From NCBI RefSeq assembly GCF_001951155.1, contig NZ_CP016359.1, forward strand, positions 2,628,001 through 2,692,000: a DNA stretch of 64,000 bases. The letters run 5' to 3'. Of the stretch, positions 9,488 to 18,187 are shown piece by piece (the first letter of the stretch is position 1; each line of letters opens with the position of its first letter). This stretch comes from Christiangramia flava JLT2011 (GTDB lineage: Bacteria > Bacteroidota > Bacteroidia > Flavobacteriales > Flavobacteriaceae). The notes below the pieces were generated by a model that searched no databases, was not told the DNA's origin, and worked only from the letters and a program-made list of their open reading frames with translations. The position numbers were made by a program, and so were the translations under genes.

Positions 9488-10688
9488 ATCCTTCCTGTTG
9501 AAGTAATTTTTTCAGAATGATCAATAGTAGTACTCCCAGGATGGCCAGCGCCAGCATGATATACCACGTCCATTGAAAACCAATGCTTCCCACCAGGTGC
9601 ATTCCGGAGTTGTGACTGAAAATATGACTCACGGAAAATGCAATGCTATAAAGGGCCATGTAGGAACCGCGTTTTTTTCCGTCTGAACGGTCCAGGGCAA
9701 ACCGGTTAGAAAACGGAAATGCGATCATTTCCCCAATGGTTACCAGTAACATTCCTACGATGAGAACCCCAACCCAATCGGTTAAATTGATCACCAGGAA
9801 ACTGAAACCCGTTAGCAACATTCCTAGGTTTATATAGGAGATAACCGAATGTTTTCGGGATTCCATGTACTTGATGAGCGGCATCTCCAAGAGGAAAATG
9901 GTGAGTCCGTTTAATCCCAGTAACAAGCCAATTTCAAATTCATTTAGCTGATGGTAATTGGCGTAAAATAAGGGCATTGTTGAAAAGTATTGCAGGAAAA
10001 TGAACCCGAACATGATCATGGCGGCAATAAAAACCAGGTATAATTTGTCTTTGAAGGCGCTTGCTGCGGAAATAACCAAATCCTGTGCTTCTTCCAGGGC
10101 TCGTTTAGGATGCAGGAGGATAAGCAGCAGAATACCTGCCATCAGGCAGGTGAGGCCATCTACCCAGAACAACCCGGAATACCCGGTAGTTGCAATGATC
10201 AGCCCTCCAATTGCCGGACCAGCTGAAAAACCAAGATTGATCGCCAGCCTGATGAGGGTAACGGAGCGGGTTCGGTTTTCCGGTTTGCTATAGGCACTGA
10301 TCGCCACGAAAACCGCCGGCCTGAAAACGTCGGCTACTGCCATGACCAGGTAGATGCCAATCGCAAATCCCCAGAATGTTACCGGAAACTGTAATAATAC
10401 GAACAGAAGCGAAGAAACGATAAGACTGCCGGCCATCGTGCGATAATGGCCAAACTTATCGGTTAATTTCCCGCCCAGCCAGGAGCCGGTCACGGAGCCA
10501 AGTCCAAAAAATGTGAGGATCCATCCTACCTGGTCCAGGCTGAAACCCTGACTTTTGGTTAGGTATAGCGAAAGGAACGGGATCACCATCGTACCGGCAC
10601 GGTTGATCAGGGTGATGAGGCTTAGTAGCCAGACTTCCTTTCGTAAACCGCCGAATGAATCCAGGTATGATCTGAAAAATTTTTGCAT
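9474..10688 (-). CDS. MFS transporter
   Basis: This 404-residue inner-membrane protein has about 12 hydrophobic segments. The loop after helix 2 reads GSWLGGKLTDKFGHYRTM, the major facilitator signature (G-x-L-x-D-x-x-G-x-x-x). The N terminus (NRAGTMVIPFLSLYLTKSQGFS) resembles drug/sugar efflux members such as MdtH/YdhP-like proteins. It uses a proton gradient to move a small solute; the substrate is not deducible. It is likely monocistronic, divergent from the DUF1684 gene. Confidence 0.9.
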   Translation of the reverse strand: MQKFFRSYLDSFGGLRKEVWLLSLITLINRAGTMVIPFLSLYLTKSQGFSLDQVGWILTFFGLGSVTGSWLGGKLTDKFGHYRTMAGSLIVSSLLFVLLQFPVTFWGFAIGIYLVMAVADVFRPAVFVAISAYSKPENRTRSVTLIRLAINLGFSAGPAIGGLIIATTGYSGLFWVDGLTCLMAGILLLILLHPKRALEEAQDLVISAASAFKDKLYLVFIAAMIMFGFIFLQYFSTMPLFYANYHQLNEFEIGLLLGLNGLTIFLLEMPLIKYMESRKHSVISYINLGMLLTGFSFLVINLTDWVGVLIVGMLLVTIGEMIAFPFSNRFALDRSDGKKRGSYMALYSIAFSVSHIFSHNSGMHLVGSIGFQWTWYIMLALAILGVLLLIILKKLLQQEGSSAL

Positions 10689-10759
10689 TGGTTAGTTTCA
10701 GCCCTAAAATTACATTAAATTTCAGGTCGACAAATAGCAATTCTTAATCAATTCAGTGT

Positions 10760-11377
10760 ATGTTCAAAAGGTTTCATTTCGTAACAATCGTTTTCAGTTT
10801 TGTCTCCATTTTTGCCGTTCAGGCTCAAAATGAAGGCAAACCAATTTCTTCCGAAGAATTTCAGAAAGAGCTGAATGAAGGATATGCTAATCCGGAGACT
10901 TCTCCGCTGGACAAGGAAGACCTGAAGGATTTTAAAGAATTGGAATTTTACGAAATAGATCCTGATTATGTGGTGCAGGCATCTTTTGTTCGAACCCCGA
11001 TGGAATCACCGTTTACCATGAAAACCAGTACTGATAGGGAACCGGTTTATGTGAAATATGGAGAAGTTTATTTTACGCTGAAAGGGAAAGAATATCAGTT
11101 GAATGTTTACCAGGGCCTGGAATTGCAAAAAGATCCTGATTATTACGATTACCTGTTTTTGCCTTTTACTGATCTGACCAATGGGAGAACCACTTATGGA
11201 AATGGGCGATATCTGGATTTAAGAATTCCGGAATCTGATTCGATCGAGCTGGATTTCAACAAGGCCTACAACCCTTATTGTGCTTATAGCAGCAAGTATT
11301 CCTGCCCAATTCCTCCGGCGGAGAATGATCTGGATACAGAAATACTTGCTGGCGTACAAGCATATGATAAACACTAA
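10760..11377 (+). CDS. DUF1684 family secreted protein
   Basis: This 205-residue protein has an N-terminal signal peptide ending near AVQAQ. The body matches DUF1684: YVKYGEVYFTLKGKEYQLNVY, then PFTDLTNGRTTYGNGRYLDL, and a C-terminal FNKAYNPYCAYSSKYSCPIPP that is strongly conserved in this family. The function is unknown. It is convergent with the porin gene with only eight bases between stops. Confidence 0.9.
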   Translation: MFKRFHFVTIVFSFVSIFAVQAQNEGKPISSEEFQKELNEGYANPETSPLDKEDLKDFKELEFYEIDPDYVVQASFVRTPMESPFTMKTSTDREPVYVKYGEVYFTLKGKEYQLNVYQGLELQKDPDYYDYLFLPFTDLTNGRTTYGNGRYLDLRIPESDSIELDFNKAYNPYCAYSSKYSCPIPPAENDLDTEILAGVQAYDKH

Positions 11378-11385
11378 ACTAAACT

Positions 11386-12480
11386 TTAGAAAGCATAGAC
11401 CGCGGCCAGAACAAATGATGCCAGATTATCGGTCATATCCAGGTTATCTGTAAGGAAAACATCTTCAGAAACGCTGTCTAATCGTAATTCTGGTTTGATC
11501 ATCAAGGAGCCTACGGTATAATTTCCGGTAAGGGTAAAAGCGGTGGTGCTGGTGTCATCACCATACACAAAGCCACCATCTTCAGATTCCTTAAAATATT
11601 CGGCACGAAGACCAAGTCCAAAACTTTCTGAAAGGCTTACCTGTGGATAGATCGCAGCTCCGTAAAATCCGGTTCCATCGGTATCCTGGTAGGTGGTATT
11701 CAATCCTAGATAAAAGGTTTCCGTAAGATTCCACCCGGTAGTCAGGTCGATCTGGAACAGGGCTTCATCGCTCAGGCTTTGCTCGCCGTATAGCAGGTTT
11801 AAGTAGGCACTTCCTGAATCATTGGAGTAGCCCAGTTGTGCCCCAAAAGAATACTTCCCGATTGGGTTGAATTCGGTATAATCAGTAGGGTTCATAACCG
11901 CCAACATCCCTGTCCAGTTTTCATCAAAGCTGAAATCGGCTTTTAGACCAGTATGGGAGAACGGCCCGTAAGAAAACATATAAGAGGTGGAATAATTGAA
12001 GTTTGCCGCCGGCGAGATCACTTCATAACCCAAGAAGGTGTTGAAATTACCGAAGGTGAATCGCAGCGCATCATTAACCTGGTAGTACACATATAGCTGG
12101 TTCACGATATTATTGGCGGGAGCCGAAAGGAATACGGCATCTTCCCCACGCGGACCGAATACCAGATCGGCCACGAAACCAACTTTGTCACCTTCGTAGG
12201 CAGCAATCAAATTGGCCATTCCGAAGGCAAATCCCGGATCATTCGCAAAGGAAGTGGCGGGAGCTGCCGGTGTCATGCTTACCTGGTCGCCGCCTACGAT
12301 CACTTCAGATTTGTTAAGACCGTTGAAATTTGTACGGAAATAAGCATCCACACTTCCGCTAAGGCTGAATTTCGGAGTTTCCTCTTCCTCTTCTTCTTCT
12401 TGTGCGGAAGTAGTAAAAGTGGACATAATGAGAGAGAAAAGGAATAAATATTTTAATTTTGAAAAAGTAATTGCTTTCAT
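11386..12480 (-). CDS. Outer-membrane beta-barrel porin linked to Amt
   Basis: This 364-residue protein has a signal peptide (cleavage near TSAQ) and then an acidic patch (EEEEEEE) before alternating beta strands typical of an outer-membrane barrel. It ends in ...VLAAVYAF with C-terminal Phe, the barrel-assembly signal. It lies directly downstream of amt, 131 bases away on the same strand and separated by a hairpin. Inference: it may let ammonium or another nitrogen source cross the outer membrane. Sequence alone does not prove the solute. Confidence 0.8.
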   Translation of the reverse strand: MKAITFSKLKYLFLFSLIMSTFTTSAQEEEEEEETPKFSLSGSVDAYFRTNFNGLNKSEVIVGGDQVSMTPAAPATSFANDPGFAFGMANLIAAYEGDKVGFVADLVFGPRGEDAVFLSAPANNIVNQLYVYYQVNDALRFTFGNFNTFLGYEVISPAANFNYSTSYMFSYGPFSHTGLKADFSFDENWTGMLAVMNPTDYTEFNPIGKYSFGAQLGYSNDSGSAYLNLLYGEQSLSDEALFQIDLTTGWNLTETFYLGLNTTYQDTDGTGFYGAAIYPQVSLSESFGLGLRAEYFKESEDGGFVYGDDTSTTAFTLTGNYTVGSLMIKPELRLDSVSEDVFLTDNLDMTDNLASFVLAAVYAF

Positions 12481-12564
12481 AACAAAATTGGTTAATTAGT
12501 TAATAGAAAAGTTTCGCGACTTAATAAATAACGTTGATCAATTGAACTGAGAGGATTATGTATA

Positions 12565-12598
12565 CGGAGCGTTCCGCCAAACGCTCCGTTTTTTATTT
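12565..12598. other. Strong hairpin between amt and the porin gene
   Basis: CGGAGCGTT and AACGCTCCG form a perfect 9-bp stem with a six-base loop. The T run is on the plus-strand side, whereas the flanking genes run on the minus strand. For the amt transcript it is therefore a hairpin without a good U tail. It may dampen rather than end read-through, or protect an mRNA end. Confidence 0.6.
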
Positions 12599-12611
12599 TC
12601 CTGCTTCGGAA

Positions 12612-13826
12612 TTATTTATCGTTACCAAATTCAGGGTATGAATCCACACCATGTTCGGTTCTGTCAAGTCCTTCCAGTTCTTCATGCTCGCTTACACGAA
12701 GACCGATAGTCTTTTTCAGGATAAACAATACGATAAATGTGGCGATCATCGCCCAGGCTCCGATACCTAGAACGCCAATAGCCTGAACTCCTAATTGTTT
12801 GAAACCGCCTCCGTAGAACAGACCGCCATCTGTTGCGAAAAGTCCCACACAAAGAGTTCCAACGGCTCCAACCACTCCATGAACTGAAATCGCTCCCACA
12901 GGGTCATCGACCTTTAAAACTTTATCGATGAATTCAATAGAGAAGACTACTACGATTCCGGAAATGATCCCGATGATAAAAGCTCCCATTGGGCTTACCG
13001 CGGCACAACCGGCAGTAATCCCCACCAGTCCGGCGAGCGCACCGTTCAGGGTCATGGAGATATCGGCTTTTCCGTAGCGAATCCAGGTAAGGAATAAAGA
13101 AACTACGGCTCCGGCAGCGGCAGCGAGATTGGTGGTTATGACAATCCCAGCTACATTGTAGGCACTATCTCCTGAAATAGCCAGTTCTGATCCCGGGTTA
13201 AAACCGAACCATCCCAGCCAAAGGATGAAAACCCCCAGCGCACCGTAGAGCATGTTATGTCCCGGAATGGCATTGGATTTTCCGTTGGTGTATTTGCCAA
13301 TTCTGGGGCCTACCAGCGCCGCGGCTACCAGGGCAGCCCAGCCACCCACAGAGTGTACCACGGTGGAACCGGCGAAATCGATAAATCCTAAGTTGGTTAA
13401 CCAGCCGTCTCCCTGCCATACCCAGTGACCTGAAATAGGATAAATAAGTACGGTCATTAATAAGGAGAAAATAAGATAGGTAGAGAATTTGGTTCTTTCA
13501 GCAATAGCTCCGGAAACGATAGTGGCCGCCGTGGCGCAGAAAACCGTTTGAAAGAACAGGTTATGCATATCTTCTCTCACCGTGTAAAACAGACTGGGGC
13601 TGCCAATAAAAGTGCCTATATCGTCACCATACATAATGGTGTACCCAATGATCCAGAATCCTAATGAGCCAATGGCAAGGTCCATCAGGTTTTTCATAAT
13701 AATATTTGCAGTGTTTTTGGCTCTTGTGAATCCTACTTCCACCAGCGTGAAACCAGCCTGCATGAAGAATACTAAAATTCCGCATACAACGATCCACATT
13801 AAATCTAAAACAGCGTTTGCTTCCAT
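12612..13826 (-). CDS. amt: Ammonium transporter
   Basis: This 404-residue inner-membrane protein has about 11 hydrophobic helices and starts without a signal peptide. Amt landmarks are clear: FTLVEVGFTRAKN near residue 27, the twin pore histidines His158 (VVHSVGGWAAL) and His316 (ISVHGVVGAVGT), and LWLGWFGFNPGS around 202-213. Amt takes up ammonium for assimilation. The P-II gene lies 40 bases upstream on the same strand, the classic glnK-amtB pairing, so P-II is expected to block the channel when nitrogen is plentiful. Confidence 0.96.
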   Translation of the reverse strand: MEANAVLDLMWIVVCGILVFFMQAGFTLVEVGFTRAKNTANIIMKNLMDLAIGSLGFWIIGYTIMYGDDIGTFIGSPSLFYTVREDMHNLFFQTVFCATAATIVSGAIAERTKFSTYLIFSLLMTVLIYPISGHWVWQGDGWLTNLGFIDFAGSTVVHSVGGWAALVAAALVGPRIGKYTNGKSNAIPGHNMLYGALGVFILWLGWFGFNPGSELAISGDSAYNVAGIVITTNLAAAAGAVVSLFLTWIRYGKADISMTLNGALAGLVGITAGCAAVSPMGAFIIGIISGIVVVFSIEFIDKVLKVDDPVGAISVHGVVGAVGTLCVGLFATDGGLFYGGGFKQLGVQAIGVLGIGAWAMIATFIVLFILKKTIGLRVSEHEELEGLDRTEHGVDSYPEFGNDK

Positions 13827-13866
13827 AATTTTGTTTTCTTAATAGTCGGTTAGAAAAATTGATTGA

Positions 13867-14205
13867 TTAGTTTAACGAGGCTGTACCTTTCTCTTTGGTG
13901 CGAATTCGGTACGCTTCCTCTACGGGAAGGACGAAAACTTTACCATCTCCAACAGCGCCGGTATAGGCGGTTTCTAGAATCACCTTTACGGTTTTTTCCA
14001 CGAACTCGTCAGAAACGACAATAGAAAGGTAGCGGCGTTGAATATCACTGGTGCTATAAGAAACACCGCGATATACGTGGCCCCTTTTTTCGTTGCCCAC
14101 CCCGGTGACATCCCAGTAACTGAAAAAGTTCACTTCAGTTTCATGAAGTGCTTTTTTAACCGCGTCAAACTTCGACTTGCGAATGATAGCTTCAATTTTT
14201 TTCAT
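13867..14205 (-). CDS. glnK: P-II family nitrogen regulator
   Basis: This 112-residue protein starts MKKIEAIIRKSKFDAVKKAL as P-II proteins do and has the B-loop TGAVGDGKVFVLPVEEAYRIRT. It is expected to be a trimer that senses 2-oxoglutarate and ATP/ADP and binds Amt. Compared with E. coli GlnB, residue 39 is Glu instead of the Gln that contacts 2-oxoglutarate and Mg-ATP, the T-loop is one residue shorter, and the B-loop has Ala in place of the usual basic residue. Tyr50 aligns with the uridylylation Tyr51. It is first in the P-II/amt/porin operon. Confidence 0.92.
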   Translation of the reverse strand: MKKIEAIIRKSKFDAVKKALHETEVNFFSYWDVTGVGNEKRGHVYRGVSYSTSDIQRRYLSIVVSDEFVEKTVKVILETAYTGAVGDGKVFVLPVEEAYRIRTKEKGTASLN

Positions 14206-14248
14206 AATTATTTATTAATTAGGAGTTTAAAATTATAAAATTATCTTA

Positions 14249-14275
14249 ACAACCCCTTAATAAAATGGGGTTGTA
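14249..14275 (-). promoter_or_regulatory. Hairpin in the P-II operon leader
   Basis: CAACCCC and GGGGTTG form a 7-bp stem with a ten-base AT-rich loop, 44 bases upstream of the P-II start. It may be a leader structure or an operator; no function is shown. Confidence 0.35.
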
Positions 14276-14298
14276 GTTCAATTTTTGCATAATAAAAA

Positions 14299-14330
14299 AT
14301 AAGAACCCCTAAATTTTTAGGGGTTCTTAT
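14299..14330 (-). terminator. Terminator of the crcB transcript
   Basis: TAAGAACCCCTAAA pairs with TTTAGGGGTTCTTA in a nearly perfect stem. On the minus strand it is followed by a U-rich tail, 44 bases after the crcB stop. Confidence 0.8.
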
Positions 14331-14373
14331 CAAAATACTGTAAAAAATTAGATGTTTTTAAATAAACTGAAAT

Positions 14374-14745
14374 CTAGAATTGTTTGGAAAGTAGCATTCC
14401 GCCAAAAACGGCTAACATTCCGAAGAATAAACTGCTGAAGAAATACACAAAAAATGGAAGGTAATCACCCGATTTTAGCAGGGCATAATTTTCAAAAGAG
14501 AATGTAGAGAAGGTGGTAAAGCCACCACAGAATCCTACTCCTATTAACAGGTTTACGGGATTGTTCAGGGCATTGTTCTTGATTGCCCATCCTAAAATGA
14601 CCCCTATTAGCAGACTTCCCAGTACATTCGCCACAAAGGTGCCATAGGGAATCAGCGCATTGGGATTGAGCCATTTTCCCACTATGTAACGTAGCGAACT
14701 GCCCAGGCCGCCACCAATAAATACCAATAATAAGTTCTTAATCAT
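14374..14745 (-). CDS. crcB: Fluoride channel CrcB/Fluc
   Basis: This 123-residue protein has four hydrophobic helices. The start IGGGLGSSLRYIVGKWL, the ANVLGSLLIGVILG segment and GFCGGFTTFSTFSFE are the Fluc/CrcB signatures for the dual-topology dimeric fluoride exporter. A single gene implies a homodimer. Its start overlaps the end of the upstream SRPBCC gene by eight bases, so the two are translationally coupled. No fluoride riboswitch is recognisable upstream of the pair. Confidence 0.95.
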   Translation of the reverse strand: MIKNLLLVFIGGGLGSSLRYIVGKWLNPNALIPYGTFVANVLGSLLIGVILGWAIKNNALNNPVNLLIGVGFCGGFTTFSTFSFENYALLKSGDYLPFFVYFFSSLFFGMLAVFGGMLLSKQF

Positions 14746-15793
14746 TTTCCTGGGTGTCTTCTGGTTGCAATGGGATATATAATTGCGTCACCCACTTTGC
14801 CGGGTTCGCATTGTCATTAGGTCCTGTTAGGTATACCTCAAAAGCCTGCGACTCCTCGTCTACGATAAGTCCGTTTTCATCAATATAAGTATAAGCAGCT
14901 GCCCAGGCCTCCTTTAAATTGCTGTAATCGCCTTTCAGGGTTGTTTTGAGTACCCGCTGTGCTGGGAGGAAGCCGCTAAGAATTGGGCTGTCTTCAGGGG
15001 TGATGATCTGGGCCGGTGTAAAATATCCTGCGGAATAGATCGCTGTTCCCTGGTTTTCATTCCATTGATTATAGAGAACGAAAGGTTTGCCGCTTCTTTC
15101 GATAGAATTTTCCTCCATATAGGTGTTGACATCGCTGAAGATCGCCTCAATTTTATCCTGCACCTGCGTGATCCTGCTGGCCGTTGCCATATACATATAA
15201 TAACCCCCGCTGTGCTGCGTGATCCCGTCTACATTGATACTGTAACTTTGCATTTTTTCCCTGATCTGGTTTTCCAGATTATCCAGGCCTTCCTCAAATT
15301 TTGGGCTCATCATTTCCGCGACCGACTGATCGTGGAATATAAAGGCCAATTTCTCCATAAAACTCTGCTCACCCCGCATGCCCCAGGTAATGAGCGTGCT
15401 GTCTTTCTGCTTTTCGAATTCCCAGTAAACTTCAGAAACCGATTGACCTAAAGAGGTTTTGATCCGAAGCTGCTGAAGGATTTCAGAATAAGGATTCGCT
15501 TTGATGGTTTTCATGTCGCCTTCACCAATCTCATCGCTACGCCACGAAAATGAACCTCCCTCGCCGCTGGTCTTTTCCCCATATTCAATGATCATGTCAC
15601 CAGAACTTTTCGCCCACGGCAGCCAGTTTCTCCAGGTCGTATAATCGTTTACTTCAGAATAAACGAGTTCCTGCGGGGCGTGGAACGTACGGGTACGTTC
15701 TACCACAAAATCACTTTTTTTCGTGGCGATGTAGATAGAAGCACCAATAATAAAAATCAGTATAAGGAAGAAGAGGTATTTTAAGATCTTCAT
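14738..15793 (-). CDS. Membrane-anchored SRPBCC plus GyrI-like effector-binding protein
   Basis: This 351-residue protein begins with one membrane helix (ILKYLFFLILIFIIGASIYIA). A SRPBCC/polyketide-cyclase-like fold follows (about residues 25-165; VERTRTFHAPQELVYSEVNDYTTWRNWLPW is the family entry). The second domain (about 185-345) resembles GyrI/AraC effector-binding domains, ending PNDNANPAKWVTQLYIPLQ. Both folds bind hydrophobic or multidrug-type ligands. The biochemical role is unknown. It overlaps crcB by eight bases. Confidence 0.8.
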   Translation of the reverse strand: MKILKYLFFLILIFIIGASIYIATKKSDFVVERTRTFHAPQELVYSEVNDYTTWRNWLPWAKSSGDMIIEYGEKTSGEGGSFSWRSDEIGEGDMKTIKANPYSEILQQLRIKTSLGQSVSEVYWEFEKQKDSTLITWGMRGEQSFMEKLAFIFHDQSVAEMMSPKFEEGLDNLENQIREKMQSYSINVDGITQHSGGYYMYMATASRITQVQDKIEAIFSDVNTYMEENSIERSGKPFVLYNQWNENQGTAIYSAGYFTPAQIITPEDSPILSGFLPAQRVLKTTLKGDYSNLKEAWAAAYTYIDENGLIVDEESQAFEVYLTGPNDNANPAKWVTQLYIPLQPEDTQEND

Positions 15794-15842
15794 GGAAGCT
15801 GGGATTGGTTAGATACTAATATAGGTAATTTATAAGATGCGA

Positions 15843-16031
15843 CTAGTGATTGAGCTGTGTCTTTATAAGGAATAGCAATAGAATGAATACAAGAAAACCT
15901 ATCAGAATATAAAAACTGCCTTTATAATATTTTTTGTGAAGCCGCTTGTCTTTTCGATAACTGAAGATCATAACGATCACGAAAGCGACCACGAAAAAAC
16001 CGGCAAAAATCAACTGACCTGTAGAAAACAT
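15843..16031 (-). CDS. Small two-helix membrane protein
   Basis: This 62-residue protein has two hydrophobic helices (about residues 7-24 and 41-58) with a basic loop YRKDKRLHKKYYKG between them. I do not recognise a named family. It is divergent from the MazG-like gene by 42 bases, with the crcB operon downstream on the same strand. Confidence 0.6.
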   Translation of the reverse strand: MFSTGQLIFAGFFVVAFVIVMIFSYRKDKRLHKKYYKGSFYILIGFLVFILLLFLIKTQLNH

Positions 16032-16073
16032 TTTTGGTATTTTTATGCAAAGTTAAATCAATAAGCTCTTTTT

Positions 16074-16460
16074 ATGAAGAAAAGCATCGCCGCCGTCAAA
16101 GAATTTCACTCGGCTTTTGGGTTGGGCATAAAAGAAATTCCAACCGCAGATCTGGGAACCGCCAAAAATAAGCTCCGTTTTGAGCTCATGAAGGAAGAAA
16201 ATGAAGAATACCTGGAAGCCGCTAATAACAATGATCTGGAAGAAGTGGCAGATGCGCTCGGAGATATGTTGTATATCTTATGCGGAACGATCATTGAGCA
16301 CGGTATGCAGCATAAAATCGAAGAAGTTTTTGAGGAAATTCAGTCCAGCAATATGAGCAAACTCGGGGCAGATGGGAAACCGATCTATCGCGAAGACGGC
16401 AAAGTTTTGAAGGGCCCCAATTATTTTAAACCGAATATCAGGAAAGTGCTGCAGCGTTGA
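16074..16460 (+). CDS. MazG/PRA-PH-like nucleoside triphosphate pyrophosphohydrolase
   Basis: This 128-residue all-alpha protein carries the metal-binding pattern of the family: ELMKEENEEYLEA (E-E-x-x-E) near residue 38 and EEVADALGDMLYI (E-x-x-D) near residue 55. Relatives hydrolyse (d)NTPs or phosphoribosyl-ATP to the monophosphate, often cleaning damaged nucleotides. The C-terminal part with GADGKPIYREDGKVLKGPNY is typical of the stand-alone variant. It is followed by a terminator shared with the convergent aminotransferase. Confidence 0.88.
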   Translation: MKKSIAAVKEFHSAFGLGIKEIPTADLGTAKNKLRFELMKEENEEYLEAANNNDLEEVADALGDMLYILCGTIIEHGMQHKIEEVFEEIQSSNMSKLGADGKPIYREDGKVLKGPNYFKPNIRKVLQR

Positions 16461-16487
16461 GTTACGATTTGCAGAAAACCAGATACT

Positions 16488-16523
16488 AAAAAACCCCGGA
16501 TTGACCGGGGTTCCATTTTTTTA
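16488..16523. terminator. Bidirectional terminator
   Basis: AACCCCGG and CCGGGGTT flank a five-base loop, with an A run before and a T run after. It serves the MazG-like gene and the convergent aminotransferase gene. Confidence 0.8.
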
Positions 16524-17588
16524 TTTTACCTGGTGGCGCCAGCCAAATTTGTCTTCCGCCTCGTTATACTGAATTTTCATCAGCGTATCCTTAAAGAACT
16601 TTGCATAGGAATCTTCGATCTTTGGCAATTCGTATTTTTCACCTTTAAATCCGAAGCCAAGAATTGGATTGATCACCGTAGCGGTTCCGGAACCAAACAT
16701 TTCCTTCAATTCTCCGCTTTTGGCGGCATCCAGTATTTCCTGAACGCTTACCCGGCGAACTTCCACGTCAATATGATGATCTTCAGCCAGGGTGATGACA
16801 CTTTTACGGGTCACTCCATCCAGAATCCGGTCGCTGGTAGGCGCGGTAACCAGTTTATCTCCAATTCTGAAGAAAACGTTCATTGTACCCGCTTCTTCCA
16901 GGTATTCGTGGGTAGAAGCATCTGTCCAGACAATCTGCTGGAAACCTTCTTCTTTGGCAAGATTGGTAGGGTAGAACTGCGCCCCGTAATTTCCGGCCGC
17001 TTTGGCATATCCCACACCACCATCGGCAGCCCTGCTGAATTTTTCTGAAAACTTCACCCGAACCTCACCGCTGTAATAAGCCTGAGCAGGCGAGCAAATA
17101 ATCATGAATTTATATTCACCGGCCGGAGATGCTGAAACACCTGCTTCCGTAGCCATGACAAACGGCCTGATGTATAAACTGTTCCCGAAGCCTTTCTGGA
17201 TCCAGGCGCTGTCCATTTTCAGAAGTGTTTCCAGACCTTCAAAGAAATATTCCTTGGGGAACTCAGGAATAGCAAGACGTTCACTGGATTTATTGATACG
17301 GTTGAAATTTTCTTCCGGCCTGAACAACCAGATTTGATCATCCTGATCTTTATATGCCTTCATGCCTTCAAAAACCGCCTGCCCGTAATGAAATACGCGT
17401 GCTGAGGGTGGCATGCTTAAATTACCGTAAGGTTTGATCACCGGAGTCTGCCAGCTTCCGTTTTTATAATCGCACTCAAACATATGATCGGTAAAAACCT
17501 GGCCAAAAACCAGATTATTGAAATCTACCTGATCGATCTTTGAAGTGTCTGCTTTCTGTATGTCTAACATGGAGGTAAGGTTTTTCAT
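16521..17588 (-). CDS. ilvE: Branched-chain amino acid aminotransferase
   Basis: This 355-residue class IV PLP enzyme transfers an amino group between glutamate and the keto acids of Leu, Ile and Val. The PLP lysine is Lys196 in GYAKAAGNYGA. EYLEEAGTMNVFF (about 229-241) and SDRILDGVTRKSVITLA (about 254-270) are the other class markers, and FHYGQAVFEGMKAY near residue 66 is the type II BCAT entry. Length and wording match the ~355-residue BCAT group. A well-formed promoter lies immediately upstream on the minus strand. Confidence 0.95.
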   Translation of the reverse strand: MKNLTSMLDIQKADTSKIDQVDFNNLVFGQVFTDHMFECDYKNGSWQTPVIKPYGNLSMPPSARVFHYGQAVFEGMKAYKDQDDQIWLFRPEENFNRINKSSERLAIPEFPKEYFFEGLETLLKMDSAWIQKGFGNSLYIRPFVMATEAGVSASPAGEYKFMIICSPAQAYYSGEVRVKFSEKFSRAADGGVGYAKAAGNYGAQFYPTNLAKEEGFQQIVWTDASTHEYLEEAGTMNVFFRIGDKLVTAPTSDRILDGVTRKSVITLAEDHHIDVEVRRVSVQEILDAAKSGELKEMFGSGTATVINPILGFGFKGEKYELPKIEDSYAKFFKDTLMKIQYNEAEDKFGWRHQVK

Positions 17589-17605
17589 AATGTTGGATAA
17601 GGTTG

Positions 17606-17635
17606 CAAATTTACCGAATTAAAAAGAGAATCAAA
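17606..17635 (-). promoter_or_regulatory. Bacteroidota promoter for ilvE
   Basis: Read on the minus strand, TTTG (17635-17632) is followed after 18 bases by TAAATTTG (17613-17606), close to the TTTG-N19-TAnnTTTG consensus. The -7 box ends 17 bases before the ilvE ATG, so the leader is very short. Confidence 0.6.
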
Positions 17636-17650
17636 ATCTAAAGTTTTGGT

Positions 17651-17658
17651 AAATTTGG
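17651..17658 (+). promoter_or_regulatory. Bacteroidota -7 element for the DUF4920 gene
   Basis: TAAATTTG matches TAnnTTTG exactly. The predicted start of transcription is near 17665, which argues for translation from the ATG at 17686 rather than 17665. Confidence 0.5.
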
Positions 17659-17685
17659 GCTTTAATGCCTGATATAACTGCGATT

Positions 17686-18183
17686 ATGAGAAAATTACTG
17701 TTTTTAGGTCTGGGTTTGTTGAGCCTGGTTTCCTGTAAAGAAAATACTTCGGAAAAAGCTTCGGAAGCTGATCTTGCTGCACATTACGAGTCTTTTGGAG
17801 CGAAATTGGAAAAAGAAGGATTTAAAAATCCGAAGGAAATGGAAGAGCTTTATTCCGGTTTGAAAAAAGGAGATACCGTGGAAGTAAAATTCCAGGCACC
17901 GGTGAATAGCGTTTGTAAAATGAAAGGTTGCTGGATGGTACTGGACCTGCCTGGCGAAGAAGATCCCCGTGTCACTTTTAAAGATTACGGGTTTTTTGTG
18001 CCGAAAGACATCGAAGGCCGGGAAGTGATCGTTTCCGGAAAGGCTTTTCTGAAAGAAACTTCGGTAGAAGATCAAAAGCATTTTGCAAAAGATGGCGGAA
18101 GCAGTGAAGAGGAGATCGCCGCAATTACTGAAGTCTCTACCCAGCCTGCCTTCATTGCAGACGGGGTTTTGCTGAAAAAATAA
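17686..18183 (+). CDS. DUF4920 family lipoprotein
   Basis: The ATG at 17686 gives a lipoprotein signal (MRKLLFLGLGLLSLVSC) and fits the promoter at 17651-17658, so it is preferred over the ATG at 17665. The mature domain is a small beta-rich OB-like fold: VEVKFQAPVNSVCKMKGCWMVLD, then VTFKDYGFFVPKDIEGREVIVSG. This matches DUF4920. The CKMKGCW cysteine pair is conserved and could bind metal, which is inference. The periplasmic role is unknown. mnmD starts four bases downstream. Confidence 0.88.
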   Translation: MRKLLFLGLGLLSLVSCKENTSEKASEADLAAHYESFGAKLEKEGFKNPKEMEELYSGLKKGDTVEVKFQAPVNSVCKMKGCWMVLDLPGEEDPRVTFKDYGFFVPKDIEGREVIVSGKAFLKETSVEDQKHFAKDGGSSEEEIAAITEVSTQPAFIADGVLLKK

Positions 18184-18187
18184 GGCT

